A stretch of 64,000 bases of DNA from UBA2336 sp964404445 (GTDB lineage: Bacteria > Bacteroidota > Bacteroidia > Cytophagales > Cyclobacteriaceae), in assembly GCA_964404445.1 (NCBI GenBank), contig CAYOJW010000003.1, forward strand, positions 186,001 through 250,000, given 5' to 3'. Position numbers and translations under genes: made by a program. Shown one piece after another: positions 1-8,713 of the stretch; position 1 is the stretch's first letter; the number at the start of each line of letters is the position of its first letter. The notes under the pieces are model-generated. The model saw only the letters and a list, made by a program, of their open reading frames with translations. It was not told where the DNA came from and did not search any database.

Positions 1-46
1 TTGCCTTTAAGGTGAAAGGATAAAGCGTTTTTTGGTATAGGATAAA

Positions 47-77
47 TAAAAGTTCTGGCACTGCGTCAGAACTTTTT
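47..77 (+). terminator. Rho-independent terminator of a gene left of the window
   Basis: An inverted repeat AAAAGTTCTG / CAGAACTTTT with a 9-base loop runs straight into a T-rich tract. It sits just before the first gene, so it most likely ends transcription of a gene that lies to the left of the window. Confidence 0.75.
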
Positions 78-114
78 TATTTTTTGCATATTGGCATACC
101 AAATCTCTTTTTTT

Positions 115-558
115 ATGCAGGTTTTAGGCCGTTCAGACAGGGTTGATTTACCGGGTCTTGGTCTTTCGGGCATTCATGTAAAAATCGATACGGGGGCTTA
201 TACAAGTTCGCTGCATTGTTCGCGTGCCGAAGTGGTTAACGGTAAACTTGAATTTGTTTTGTTAGATGAAGAACATCCGGAGTTTACCGGGATGACGTTT
301 ACAGCCGATACGTTTACACAACGCGACATCAAGAACTCGTTTGGGGTAGCCGAAAAACGTTTTGTTATTGTAACGTCTGTACGAATTTTTGATGAAGAAA
401 TTTTAACCGAATTTTCGTTGAGTGATCGCGATACATTGCGTTTCCCGATTTTATTAGGTCGTAAAGTTTTACGCAACCGCTTTGTGATAGACGTAACTAA
501 AAAAAATCTATCTTACCGGGCCAACCGAAATAAGAAGAAACACCAACCTAAAACCTGA
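115..558 (+). CDS. RimK-associated aspartyl-protease-like protein (RimB / 'ATP-dependent zinc protease' family)
   Basis: A 147-residue protein of the family annotated as ATP-dependent zinc protease or RimB. It has the retropepsin-like signature DTGA at residues 25-28 (KIDTGAYTSSLH) and a second conserved block PILLGRKVL near residue 118, as expected for a single-domain aspartyl-type fold. The ATG at 115 is preferred to an in-frame TTG at 91 because homologues begin right before the GR(S/T)D motif. It lies 5 bases before rimK and is probably co-transcribed with it. In Pseudomonas the equivalent protein modulates RimK; that role here is inferred from adjacency. The Lys-rich tail (residues 138-147) is unremarkable. 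Confidence 0.85.
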   Translation: MQVLGRSDRVDLPGLGLSGIHVKIDTGAYTSSLHCSRAEVVNGKLEFVLLDEEHPEFTGMTFTADTFTQRDIKNSFGVAEKRFVIVTSVRIFDEEILTEFSLSDRDTLRFPILLGRKVLRNRFVIDVTKKNLSYRANRNKKKHQPKT

Positions 559-563
559 TCTGT

Positions 564-1472
564 ATGAACATTGCTATCCTCTCGACAGGTCCCAAACTTT
601 ATTCAACCCGAAGGCTAAAAGAAGCCGGTGAAAAGCAGGGACATAAGGTTGAAATCATCGACCACATGAAATGTGTGCTGTACATCGAAAAGCAAAACCC
701 TGTTGTGTTGTACCAGGGTCGCAGGCTTGATTATTTCGATGCCATCATACCCCGCATTGGTGCATCGGTAACTTTTTATGGTGCTGCCGTTGTACGCCAG
801 TTCGAGATGATGAAAGTGTTTACAGCCGTAGAATCGCAAGCCCTGATCCGCTCGCGCGATAAACTGCGCTCTTTGCAAATTCTGTCGCGTGCGGGGTTGG
901 GTTTACCCAAAACCACTTTTATGGATTATTCGAAAGACACCGAAGGCGTTGTGGAATCGGTAGGCGGTGCGCCTGTTGTGATTAAACTGTTGGAAGGTAC
1001 GCAAGGGTTAGGTGTGGTGTTGGCCGAAAATAAAAAAGCAGCGCAATCGGTTATTGAAGCCTTTCACGGATTAAAAACACGCATTATTGTTCAGGAGTTT
1101 ATAAAGGAATCGAAAGGTGCAGACATCCGTGCATTTGTTGTTGATGGTGAAGTGGTAGGCGCCATGCGCAGGCAGGCGAAAGAAGGGGAGTTCCGTTCAA
1201 ATTTACATCGTGGAGGAACCGCTACCGTGGTTAAGTTAAGCCGTTCAGAAAAACACATGGCCGTAACGGCCGCCAAAAAAATGGGGCTGGGTGTAGCCGG
1301 TGTTGATATGCTGCCGTCCAAACGAGGACCGCTTATTCTTGAAGTTAACTCATCGCCCGGGTTAGAGGGTATTGAAGGCGCTACCCGGGTTGATATTGCC
1401 GGAAAAATTATTCAGTACCTCGAAAAAAATGCGACTAAGAAAAAAATCCAAAAGGATAAGGTTAACGCATAG
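564..1472 (+). CDS. rimK: ATP-grasp ligase RimK (ribosomal protein S6 glutamate ligase type)
   Basis: A 302-residue cytoplasmic ATP-grasp enzyme. RimK adds glutamates to the C-terminus of ribosomal protein S6. Visible hallmarks are the N-terminal PRIGASVTFYG block (about residues 63-73), the glycine-rich nucleotide loop EGTQGLGV (about 144-151), and the metal-binding C-terminal motif LEVNSSPGLEGIE (about 257-269). The length equals that of E. coli RimK (300). It is flanked by the protease-like partner 5 bases upstream and a deacylase-like gene 35 bases downstream, a three-gene set seen in many bacteria. S6 as the substrate is a family inference; other alpha-L-glutamate ligases share this fold. 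Confidence 0.92.
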   Translation: MNIAILSTGPKLYSTRRLKEAGEKQGHKVEIIDHMKCVLYIEKQNPVVLYQGRRLDYFDAIIPRIGASVTFYGAAVVRQFEMMKVFTAVESQALIRSRDKLRSLQILSRAGLGLPKTTFMDYSKDTEGVVESVGGAPVVIKLLEGTQGLGVVLAENKKAAQSVIEAFHGLKTRIIVQEFIKESKGADIRAFVVDGEVVGAMRRQAKEGEFRSNLHRGGTATVVKLSRSEKHMAVTAAKKMGLGVAGVDMLPSKRGPLILEVNSSPGLEGIEGATRVDIAGKIIQYLEKNATKKKIQKDKVNA

Positions 1473-1507
1473 TGTCTAATAGATGTAAATTGAAGTAACG
1501 CTTATCC

Positions 1508-2473
1508 ATGAAGAAAGTGACCATTGCCGGTGTTGAAATTCTGCCGGGCGAGTTTAAAGAGATCAACATTAACATTGCGCGTCTTCCATCGCATACCCAG
1601 ATCGATACGCCCATTTATGTATCACGATCAATGGAAGACGGCCCCGTGCTGGCGTTAACAGCCGGTATGCACGGTGATGAAATTAACGGCATGGAAATCG
1701 TGCGCAGAATTTTAGAAGAAGGATTGCATCGGGTGAAACGTGGTACAGTCGTGTGTATGCCCATCACCAATATGTATGGCTTTCTGAACTTCTCGCGCGA
1801 TGTACCCGATGGCAAAGATGTGAACCGTTCGTTCCCGGGAAGCAAACGCGGGTCGCTGGCCAGTCGCGTTGCATATAATTTAACGCACCAGATCATCCCG
1901 TTTATCGATTATGGAATTGATTTTCATACGGGCGGAGCCATGCGTACCAACTATCCGCAGGTGCGCTCTATGTTGAACAACGAGGTTAATCAGAAATTGG
2001 CGGAAGCGTTTCATGCCCCGTTTACAATCGATTCGCCTTTCCGGCCAAATTCGTTGCGCAAGGAAGCCTCGAAACAAGGCAAGAACATTATTGTGTATGA
2101 AGCGGGCGAATCGCTGCGGCTTGATCCGTACGGGATTGAAGAAGGCATTGCCGGAACATTACGGTTGATGAAACATTTGAACATGATTGATCGTGCGCCT
2201 GAGCCTAAAGAAGAAAATAGAATTATCTGGAGTTCATCGTGGGTGCGGGCAAAACATGCGGGGTTATTTCAGGCGGCCATCCGTTGCGGACAACTTATCC
2301 ATAAGGGTACGGTAGTGGGTATGCTTACCGATCCGTTTGGTGAGTTTAAAGAAGAAATAAAAGCTCCCGAAACGGCCTACGTTATTGGCCTGAACAATAT
2401 ACCGGTTGTTAACGCAGGCGATGCCCTCATGCACCTGGGAATGGATAACGTATGTAAACTGAGTAATGAATGA
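1508..2473 (+). CDS. Succinylglutamate desuccinylase/aspartoacylase family zinc hydrolase
   Basis: A 321-residue M14-type amidohydrolase. The zinc ligands are seen in GMHGDE (H55, E58) and in the later DFHTGG motif, and the catalytic glutamate lies in VYEAGES near residue 200. The C-terminal 90 residues form the usual beta domain of the AstE/AspA family. It is the third gene of the rimK cluster, 35 bases after rimK. Family members of this subgroup are often next to rimK, which suggests a role in removing or recycling an amino-acid or acyl modification; the actual substrate cannot be read from the sequence. The gene converges with the next one, with only 9 bases between stops. Confidence 0.88.
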   Translation: MKKVTIAGVEILPGEFKEININIARLPSHTQIDTPIYVSRSMEDGPVLALTAGMHGDEINGMEIVRRILEEGLHRVKRGTVVCMPITNMYGFLNFSRDVPDGKDVNRSFPGSKRGSLASRVAYNLTHQIIPFIDYGIDFHTGGAMRTNYPQVRSMLNNEVNQKLAEAFHAPFTIDSPFRPNSLRKEASKQGKNIIVYEAGESLRLDPYGIEEGIAGTLRLMKHLNMIDRAPEPKEENRIIWSSSWVRAKHAGLFQAAIRCGQLIHKGTVVGMLTDPFGEFKEEIKAPETAYVIGLNNIPVVNAGDALMHLGMDNVCKLSNE

Positions 2474-2482
2474 GGCGGAGCG

Positions 2483-3745
2483 CTAACGTACAGGCTTATC
2501 CGGCTTGTACAGTTCATCAAAGGTTAATATCCCGGAGCCTTCATTTTTGAAAATATTCAAGTGGAGTAATAGTGCAATAGCGACCGATAGAAAAATCACG
2601 ATGTAGCCCACGCTGAACAGCAGGGCGTGGTATGTTTGAAAGAAACCTTCGTGTACAAATATATCGTAGGTGAATAAAAGAATCCCCAACGCAATGCTGA
2701 ATACTAAATACCAAACCCCTGTGCGTTCGTTTACAAGGGCGCGTAACGTTACAACCAGACTGTGAACAAGCACTAAGCCGGCAACAATCAGATATACATG
2801 AAGCCACTGCGTAAAAAACAGGGGTGATGTTAAAAGGGTTGCGAGCGTAAAAACGGTATTTCCTCCAACGGTTAAATACAAAATGATTTTATTGCTTTCG
2901 TGCGAAAATAATTTGTTAATGAACAATACCGTCCAGATTAACATGAGGTATAACGTAATGTACTCGATGTGTACTACCACAAACCAGCTTACATCCGGGA
3001 AGTGCGTTGTGAAGAGGTACTGGTTGGAAAAAACCGAACGTATAGCCCAACTCAGGCACATCAACGCGAAGTATAAAGTGATTCTTTTCTTTTCCTGGCG
3101 AACGTAAAAAATAATGACGAACGAAAGTCCTAAAATCGCCAACACTAAAAACTCAACAAGGTTGCTGGTATGCTTTACCTGAAGTTGTTTATCGAGCAAA
3201 GCCGACCGGCCTAAATATATGGCTTGTTTTGCACCACTGTTGTAATGATAAAAATTGGCCGTGTGCAGGGTTAACACAACCGTGTCTGAGGTGGTTTCTA
3301 ACGGAACAACCTGCGGCAGCCATTGTGGCAATGTGCTTTCGGGCGTGGTTCCGGGTTTACCATTGTGGGCAATCGGGGTACCGTTGGCAAATAATGTATA
3401 GCTGCAATATATATCGGGTATTTCAAGCGAAAGCTTATCGTTTTGTGTAGGCAATAAAATGGTAAGCGTGTATGTGGCCACATTCAGTGCCGGGTCGGTA
3501 TGTTGGTTAACCGCTTGTGGAAAGTGTGTGAGTTTTCCCGAAGGCTGGTGCGGGTGATTAACGAGTTGTCCCGGATAAAGAAACCACTCACCGGCTAACG
3601 GCACTTTATCCGCAAAGTTTGTATTTCGTAAATCGAGAATGCCATTGCTTACCGGCTGGTTAGCGGTTTGTTGTGTGCAGAAACCGGCAACGGGCGTGAG
3701 TACGAACAGTAACAGGGCTATTCGTGTGTAAAAATAGTTGTTCAT
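2483..3745 (-). CDS. 7TM-DISM family membrane protein
   Basis: About 420 residues. A signal peptide (residues 1-24, ending near AGFC) is followed by an extracellular beta-rich sensor domain (about 30-185, with the motif W(F/L)YPGQL typical of DISM domains) and then seven to eight hydrophobic helices (about 195-405). A short charged tail with no kinase, GGDEF or HTH domain ends the protein, so it is a receptor without its own output domain. The ATG at 3745 is chosen because the signal peptide begins there; an upstream start adds eight residues that do not look like a leader. The ligand is unknown; many 7TM-DISM proteins sense carbohydrates. Confidence 0.82.
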   Translation of the reverse strand: MNNYFYTRIALLLFVLTPVAGFCTQQTANQPVSNGILDLRNTNFADKVPLAGEWFLYPGQLVNHPHQPSGKLTHFPQAVNQHTDPALNVATYTLTILLPTQNDKLSLEIPDIYCSYTLFANGTPIAHNGKPGTTPESTLPQWLPQVVPLETTSDTVVLTLHTANFYHYNSGAKQAIYLGRSALLDKQLQVKHTSNLVEFLVLAILGLSFVIIFYVRQEKKRITLYFALMCLSWAIRSVFSNQYLFTTHFPDVSWFVVVHIEYITLYLMLIWTVLFINKLFSHESNKIILYLTVGGNTVFTLATLLTSPLFFTQWLHVYLIVAGLVLVHSLVVTLRALVNERTGVWYLVFSIALGILLFTYDIFVHEGFFQTYHALLFSVGYIVIFLSVAIALLLHLNIFKNEGSGILTFDELYKPDKPVR

Positions 3746-4162
3746 GGTGTGGGGTTGATGACATTTCAAGGTACGGTAGCCAGATTATATTTTTAGCTAT
3801 TCCGCTGTTTTTATTTTTTCTAAGTACCCGTTTCATGGCCTACAAAGAGAATACGTCCATTTTTTTAACACATAGATACATAGGGGCTGTTCTTAATCAA
3901 GATATTCATAGTCCCGACCTTATCGGGATGCACATAACACTCGCTATGTACCCCGACTTTGTTGGGGTCTATGTACTGCTTAAAAGCTATGTATCTATGT
4001 GGTTTAGGATTAAAGCGGATACTCACATTATTTTTTGTGTGGTCTGTTGAAGTTGAATAACAGGTTACAACCCGCGTAGAAAATTTATACCAGCCCCGAA
4101 AAACAAAAATGGCCTTCTGTTTTAATGAAGGCCATCGGGTTTTGGTTAAGGTTTAAGAATAA
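3746..4162. other. Gene-free stretch with a structured palindromic repeat
   Basis: About 415 bases between two genes on the minus strand. No coding signal is credible: the open frame on the plus strand runs through inverted repeats. The main content is the palindromic element listed separately. The region also holds the promoter of the 7TM-DISM protein's neighbour set and the 3' end of the FtsX permease gene. Confidence 0.6.
3867..4003. repeat. Palindromic intergenic element with 15-bp outer arms and two inner hairpins
   Basis: The outer arms CACATAGATACATAG (3869-3883) and CTATGTATCTATGTG (3987-4001) are perfect reverse complements. Inside lie two smaller hairpins: TCCCGA-5 bases-TCGGGA and CCCCGAC-TTT-GTTGGGG. 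The element has no coding content and looks like an interspersed repeat or a non-autonomous mobile element. Only one copy is in this window, so dispersal is a guess. Confidence 0.8.
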
Positions 4163-6583
4163 TCAATCGTTTCGTAATGCTTTAACAGGATTTGTAGTGG
4201 CCGCCCGGAAAGATTCAAAACTTACCGTGATGAGCGCAATGATCAATGCGCCAAGGCCGGCAAATACAAAAATCAATACATCGATGGTGGTTTTGTATTC
4301 AAAGTTATTGAGCCAGCGGTTCATGGTAAACAAGCCAAGTGGTATGGAAATAATGATAGCAATGGTTACCAGCTTGATAAATTCTTTTGACATGAGGTTG
4401 ATGATCTGCCCCACGCTTGCGCCAAGCACCTTGCGCACACCAATCTCTTTCACACGCTGTTCGGCCATGTAGGTTGAAAGTCCGTACAAGCCCAAACACG
4501 AGATAACAATAGCTATGATGGCGAAAGCCGTAATGATTTTTGAAACCTTTACGTCTTCGGCATACTGCTGCTGGAGTGTGTCATCTATAAACGTAAACTC
4601 AAATGGGGTTTCCGGGTTAATGATTTTCCATTGGGCTTCAATGGAAGCAATCACACTTTTGAAATCGTGGGTGGCTACTTGTGCTACTAAGTAATCGATG
4701 GTTTGGTCGGCACTTCGCTTAAAGAACGCAAGCGGATTAATTTTATCTTTTAATGAAGTTTGGTGGTAATCTTCAATTACACCAATTACCGTAAATGTTT
4801 GCACGCCATTGTTGTGGTTGGTGAACATATCTGTACCTACAACTTCTTCGGGGGTGAGGTTAAGTTCGAGGCACCCGGTACGGTTGATAATGATGTAGTT
4901 ACTACTGTCGCCCGATTCGGCAAAATGCCGTCCGGCAATTAGTGGCATGTCCATCATTTGCAAATAGCCGTAATCGATATAATTCACGCGGTGTATCACA
5001 CCATTTTCGATCGAACTGCCTTTTGGATAAATCCTGAAATCGCTGAACACCGGTGTACCGGGAATGTAATTTGTTCCGGCAGCAGCTTCTACCGAAGCTA
5101 ACTTCACCAGCTCTTTTTTGAGTACATCAATATTTTTTTGTGCGGCATCGGTACGAAGGGGTAACACAATTTTTTCGTTTGGATTAAAACCCAAATTTTT
5201 CGAGTTCATAAACCGGAGTTGTTTGTCGATTACCAACACACCACAAATGAGGGTAATGCCAATTACAAATTGGAACACCACAAGTCCCTGGCGCAGCCAA
5301 CCCGAAGCGTTACCGGTTTTGGCTTTGCCTTTTAGCACTTCGGCCGGTTTAAACGATGATAAATAAAAGGCGGGGTAACTTCCGGCAATCAATCCGGTAA
5401 TGATTGTAATCGCTACCAGAACCAGCCCGAAATACAGCACATTATCGACACTAAAGGAAATGGTTTTGCCGGTTAGGTCATTAAATACAGGCAGTGCTAA
5501 TTGTATTAAGCCAATACTGATGATGATGGAAATGCTAACGATGATCAACGCTTCGCCTAAAAGCTGACGGATGAGCGAACTTCTGAAAGCGCCCATCACT
5601 TTGCGTATGCCAATTTCGTTGGCACGCTTGGCAGCTTTGGCAGTCGATAAGTTCATGAAATTGATACAGGCAATCAATAAAATGAAAACAGCAATGGCGG
5701 CAATTACATAGATGTAGGTAATGCGCGGACTGTTGTCAATATCCGATAGCAGGTAGATGTCTTTAACCGGTTCGAGCGACAATGTTTTATGCATACCTTT
5801 TGCTTTCATGGCTTCGGCTCCATGTTTTATCAGTACCTCGTTCATCTTACGGATTACCTCAGCTTTATGGTGACCGGGTACAAGTTTTAAATAAGAGGGA
5901 ACAAAGTTTTGTCCGCTCCATTCATTGCCAACACCGGGAGCATCGAGGTACGATGCCCATCCTTCGCTGCGCATCGAAACAAAAAAGTGTGGGTTACGGT
6001 GGCTCCGTCCTTTTTCGCGTACCACACCAGTTACCTTACACGTAGCGGTTGGGCCGCCTTGTGTGATCGAAATAATTTTGTTGAGCGCAGGTTCATCACC
6101 AAAAATTTTCTTCGCTAATTTTTCGGTTAATACTACGGTATTAGGTTCGGCCAATGCTTTACCTGCATTACCTTCAATAAAATCGTACGAAAGGATAGCG
6201 AATATGGTCGAATCGGCAATAAAGCCATCACTTTCATAAAACATATTGTCTTTGTAGCGGATCAGGTTTTGGCCAACACCCGGAGGATTGAGCAGGCGTG
6301 CAGCCACTTCAACTTCAGGAATCTCGGCCAGCATGGTCATGGCTGTAGGAGGCGAGCATGAACTGGATGTTTTGGTAAATCCAATGTTTGCAAACGTTGT
6401 GGTAATGCGGTAAACATCTTCAACCCGGTTATGGTGCTTATCAACGCTGTATTCGTTTTGTATGTAAAGCACGAGCAGCAGGCAACAGGCTACGCCCATG
6501 GAAAGCCCGAAGATGTTGATGAAGGAATAGGTCTTGTTCCGAACCATATTCCGGAAAGCGATTTTGAAGTAGTTTTTCAGCAT
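4163..6583 (-). CDS. FtsX/MacB-type ABC transporter permease (orphan)
   Basis: An 806-residue permease with the layout of the large Bacteroidota FtsX family: an N-terminal helix (about 20-42), a MacB-like periplasmic domain, three helices around 280-420, a second periplasmic domain, and three helices at 680-790. The duplicated FtsX signature appears twice, as EIGIRKVMGA (about residue 317) and EIGVRKVLGA (about residue 715). The start at 6583 (MLKNYFKIAF) matches the stereotyped N-terminus of this family; an 18-residue upstream extension is less likely. No ATPase partner gene is adjacent, which is normal for this group. Substrate unknown; relatives export peptides, antibiotics or lipoproteins. 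Confidence 0.88.
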   Translation of the reverse strand: MLKNYFKIAFRNMVRNKTYSFINIFGLSMGVACCLLLVLYIQNEYSVDKHHNRVEDVYRITTTFANIGFTKTSSSCSPPTAMTMLAEIPEVEVAARLLNPPGVGQNLIRYKDNMFYESDGFIADSTIFAILSYDFIEGNAGKALAEPNTVVLTEKLAKKIFGDEPALNKIISITQGGPTATCKVTGVVREKGRSHRNPHFFVSMRSEGWASYLDAPGVGNEWSGQNFVPSYLKLVPGHHKAEVIRKMNEVLIKHGAEAMKAKGMHKTLSLEPVKDIYLLSDIDNSPRITYIYVIAAIAVFILLIACINFMNLSTAKAAKRANEIGIRKVMGAFRSSLIRQLLGEALIIVSISIIISIGLIQLALPVFNDLTGKTISFSVDNVLYFGLVLVAITIITGLIAGSYPAFYLSSFKPAEVLKGKAKTGNASGWLRQGLVVFQFVIGITLICGVLVIDKQLRFMNSKNLGFNPNEKIVLPLRTDAAQKNIDVLKKELVKLASVEAAAGTNYIPGTPVFSDFRIYPKGSSIENGVIHRVNYIDYGYLQMMDMPLIAGRHFAESGDSSNYIIINRTGCLELNLTPEEVVGTDMFTNHNNGVQTFTVIGVIEDYHQTSLKDKINPLAFFKRSADQTIDYLVAQVATHDFKSVIASIEAQWKIINPETPFEFTFIDDTLQQQYAEDVKVSKIITAFAIIAIVISCLGLYGLSTYMAEQRVKEIGVRKVLGASVGQIINLMSKEFIKLVTIAIIISIPLGLFTMNRWLNNFEYKTTIDVLIFVFAGLGALIIALITVSFESFRAATTNPVKALRND

Positions 6584-6713
6584 ACGTTTGGCGGTTAGGC
6601 ATCGGTGTTCCAATATTGATGCCAGCCAAAAAAGCATGGTTTTGTACCGAAAATGAGGTATTAAGTTTTCGTTACCGGTCGCTTTCGCACGAAACCGTCC
6701 GAATACGGATACC

Positions 6714-8672
6714 CTATTCAGCCACCTCGCGCCTGATCTTCACTTTGGCGGCAGGGCCTACCTGAACAGGTACTTTTTCAACTTCGAGGTTCGAGGCTTC
6801 GATACCGTAATGCGCCTCGGTTGAAAGACTGTATTTTTTCAGAATACGGTAACCCTGTATAATTAACCGGTTGAAGTTTGAGATTTCGCTATCAGCCGAA
6901 GCCCACGACTGGATAACGATAAACTTGAAATCGGCTGTCATGCTGTATTTGCTTAGCGATGGGTACGGGCTGATTAAGTTCACTTCACCGGCATCGGCCA
7001 TTTCGTGAATAATTTTGTTGAACAACAGGTTGATGCGGTGATCGGTTTTAAAACCGAGCATGATGCGGACAAAAAAACATTTTCCGGGAACGATGGTTTC
7101 GACCGAATACTTGCTGGTGAACGGGTTATCGACCGTGTCCACGTGCAAAAACCAATACACATCGGCACGCTTGGGTCTTTTGCGGAATATCGAATAGATG
7201 ATGTTGGAGTCGATATACTTTTTACTATCGGCAACGGCCAAAAAAACCAAGTTCGTTGCTTCTTTCGGTACGGTTGTATCGGCCTGCAAGTCTTTGATCA
7301 TTTCTTCGTAATGCTTCAGATCGACAAACTCGGTATGCCGTGTGCGCAGCATGCGTGCCCGTAACTGAATGAAGAGAATCAAAAACAGGAACGATGCCAT
7401 CATAAACGAGAACCAACCGCCATGCGGAAACTTATGTAGATTGGAAACCAGAAACATACCTTCGAGCGAAAAGAAAATAATCGCCAGTGCAATGGAACGG
7501 TACGTTGATTTTTTCGTGAGCGAGAAATAGTAGATAAGCAGCGAAGTGGTCATCAGCATATCAAACGTAATGGCTAAGCCGTATGCACCCTCCATAGCCG
7601 ATGATTCCTGAAAGATGAGCACCACTAAGATGCACCCGGCCATCAAAATCCAATTAATGCCCGGAATATAAATTTGTCCTTTTAATTGACTGGGATAGCG
7701 CACGCGCATCATCGGCCAGAGTTTGAGTTTCATGGCTTCGTTTACAAGTGTAAACGTACCCGATATTAACGCCTGACTTGCGGTGATGGCCGCCAGCGTG
7801 GCAATGGCAATGCCAACGGGTAAAAACCATTCGGGCATAATGCCAAAGAAAGGAATGCGTGTGCCTAATGCCTGGCCTTCGTGTTGCATTAACCATGCAG
7901 CCTGGCCAAAATAGTTCAGCAACAAACAGGTTTTTACAAAACCCCAGCTTACGCGGATGTTGCTTTTACCGCAATGGCCTAAATCTGAATAAAGCGCTTC
8001 GGCACCGGTTGTACATAAAAACACTCCGCCTAAAATCCAAAAGCCTCCGGGATATTTCACCAATAGGTTGATGGCATACATCGGGTTAACCGCTTCCAGC
8101 ACACCGGGGTTATCAAGTAATTGTATAAAACCCAGCGTACCGATTAACGTAAACCACGTGGCCATGATAGGCCCAAAAGTTTTGCCTACTGTGCCTGTTC
8201 CGAATTGTTGAAACACAAACAACCCGATCAGTATGGCAATAACAATATGAACGGTTGGAATGTTAGGACTATAAATGCGCAAGCCTTCAATAGCAGACGA
8301 CACACTGATGGCAGGCGTAAGAAACCCGTCAGAGATCAGCGTGGCGCAACCAATAATGGCCGGGTAAATAACCCAGTTGGCTTTGTAGCGTCTTACCAAC
8401 GCATACAACGCAAAAATTCCGCCTTCGCCTTTGTTATCGGCATTCAGGGCGAGGTAAACATATTTAACCGTGGTAACGAGGGTGAGTGTCCAGATCACGC
8501 ACGATAAACCGCCATATACCAATTCTTTGCTAATAACGGCATCGTTGATAATCGCTTTGAATACATACAGGGGTGATGTTCCTATATCCCCGAAAATAAT
8601 TCCCAGGGCAATCAGCACTCCGGCAGCCGACAGGGGCGTGTGGTACTTTACATGTGGCGCACCGCTTTTCAT
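6714..8672 (-). CDS. kup: Kup-family potassium uptake transporter
   Basis: A 652-residue inner-membrane K+/H+ symporter. The family signature GDIGTSPLY is at residues 28-36, followed by about twelve hydrophobic helices up to residue 435 and a hydrophilic C-terminal cytoplasmic domain of about 200 residues. E. coli Kup is 622 residues, so the protein is full length. Acidic residues in the first helices (E and D in GGIFALYAL-adjacent loops) are retained. It stands alone, about 130 bases downstream of the ftsX-type gene's start and 41 bases downstream of the NADH dehydrogenase gene on the same strand, so it may share a transcript with the latter. Confidence 0.95.
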   Translation of the reverse strand: MKSGAPHVKYHTPLSAAGVLIALGIIFGDIGTSPLYVFKAIINDAVISKELVYGGLSCVIWTLTLVTTVKYVYLALNADNKGEGGIFALYALVRRYKANWVIYPAIIGCATLISDGFLTPAISVSSAIEGLRIYSPNIPTVHIVIAILIGLFVFQQFGTGTVGKTFGPIMATWFTLIGTLGFIQLLDNPGVLEAVNPMYAINLLVKYPGGFWILGGVFLCTTGAEALYSDLGHCGKSNIRVSWGFVKTCLLLNYFGQAAWLMQHEGQALGTRIPFFGIMPEWFLPVGIAIATLAAITASQALISGTFTLVNEAMKLKLWPMMRVRYPSQLKGQIYIPGINWILMAGCILVVLIFQESSAMEGAYGLAITFDMLMTTSLLIYYFSLTKKSTYRSIALAIIFFSLEGMFLVSNLHKFPHGGWFSFMMASFLFLILFIQLRARMLRTRHTEFVDLKHYEEMIKDLQADTTVPKEATNLVFLAVADSKKYIDSNIIYSIFRKRPKRADVYWFLHVDTVDNPFTSKYSVETIVPGKCFFVRIMLGFKTDHRINLLFNKIIHEMADAGEVNLISPYPSLSKYSMTADFKFIVIQSWASADSEISNFNRLIIQGYRILKKYSLSTEAHYGIEASNLEVEKVPVQVGPAAKVKIRREVAE

Positions 8673-8713
8673 GGAAACGATGCGGCAAGGTACTAATTAT
8701 TCAATACCGTGTA

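Noticed and set aside
3724..4050. A 108-codon open frame on the plus strand through the intergenic region
   Set aside because: It reads through the palindromic repeat and overlaps the start of the 7TM-DISM gene; no domain is seen.
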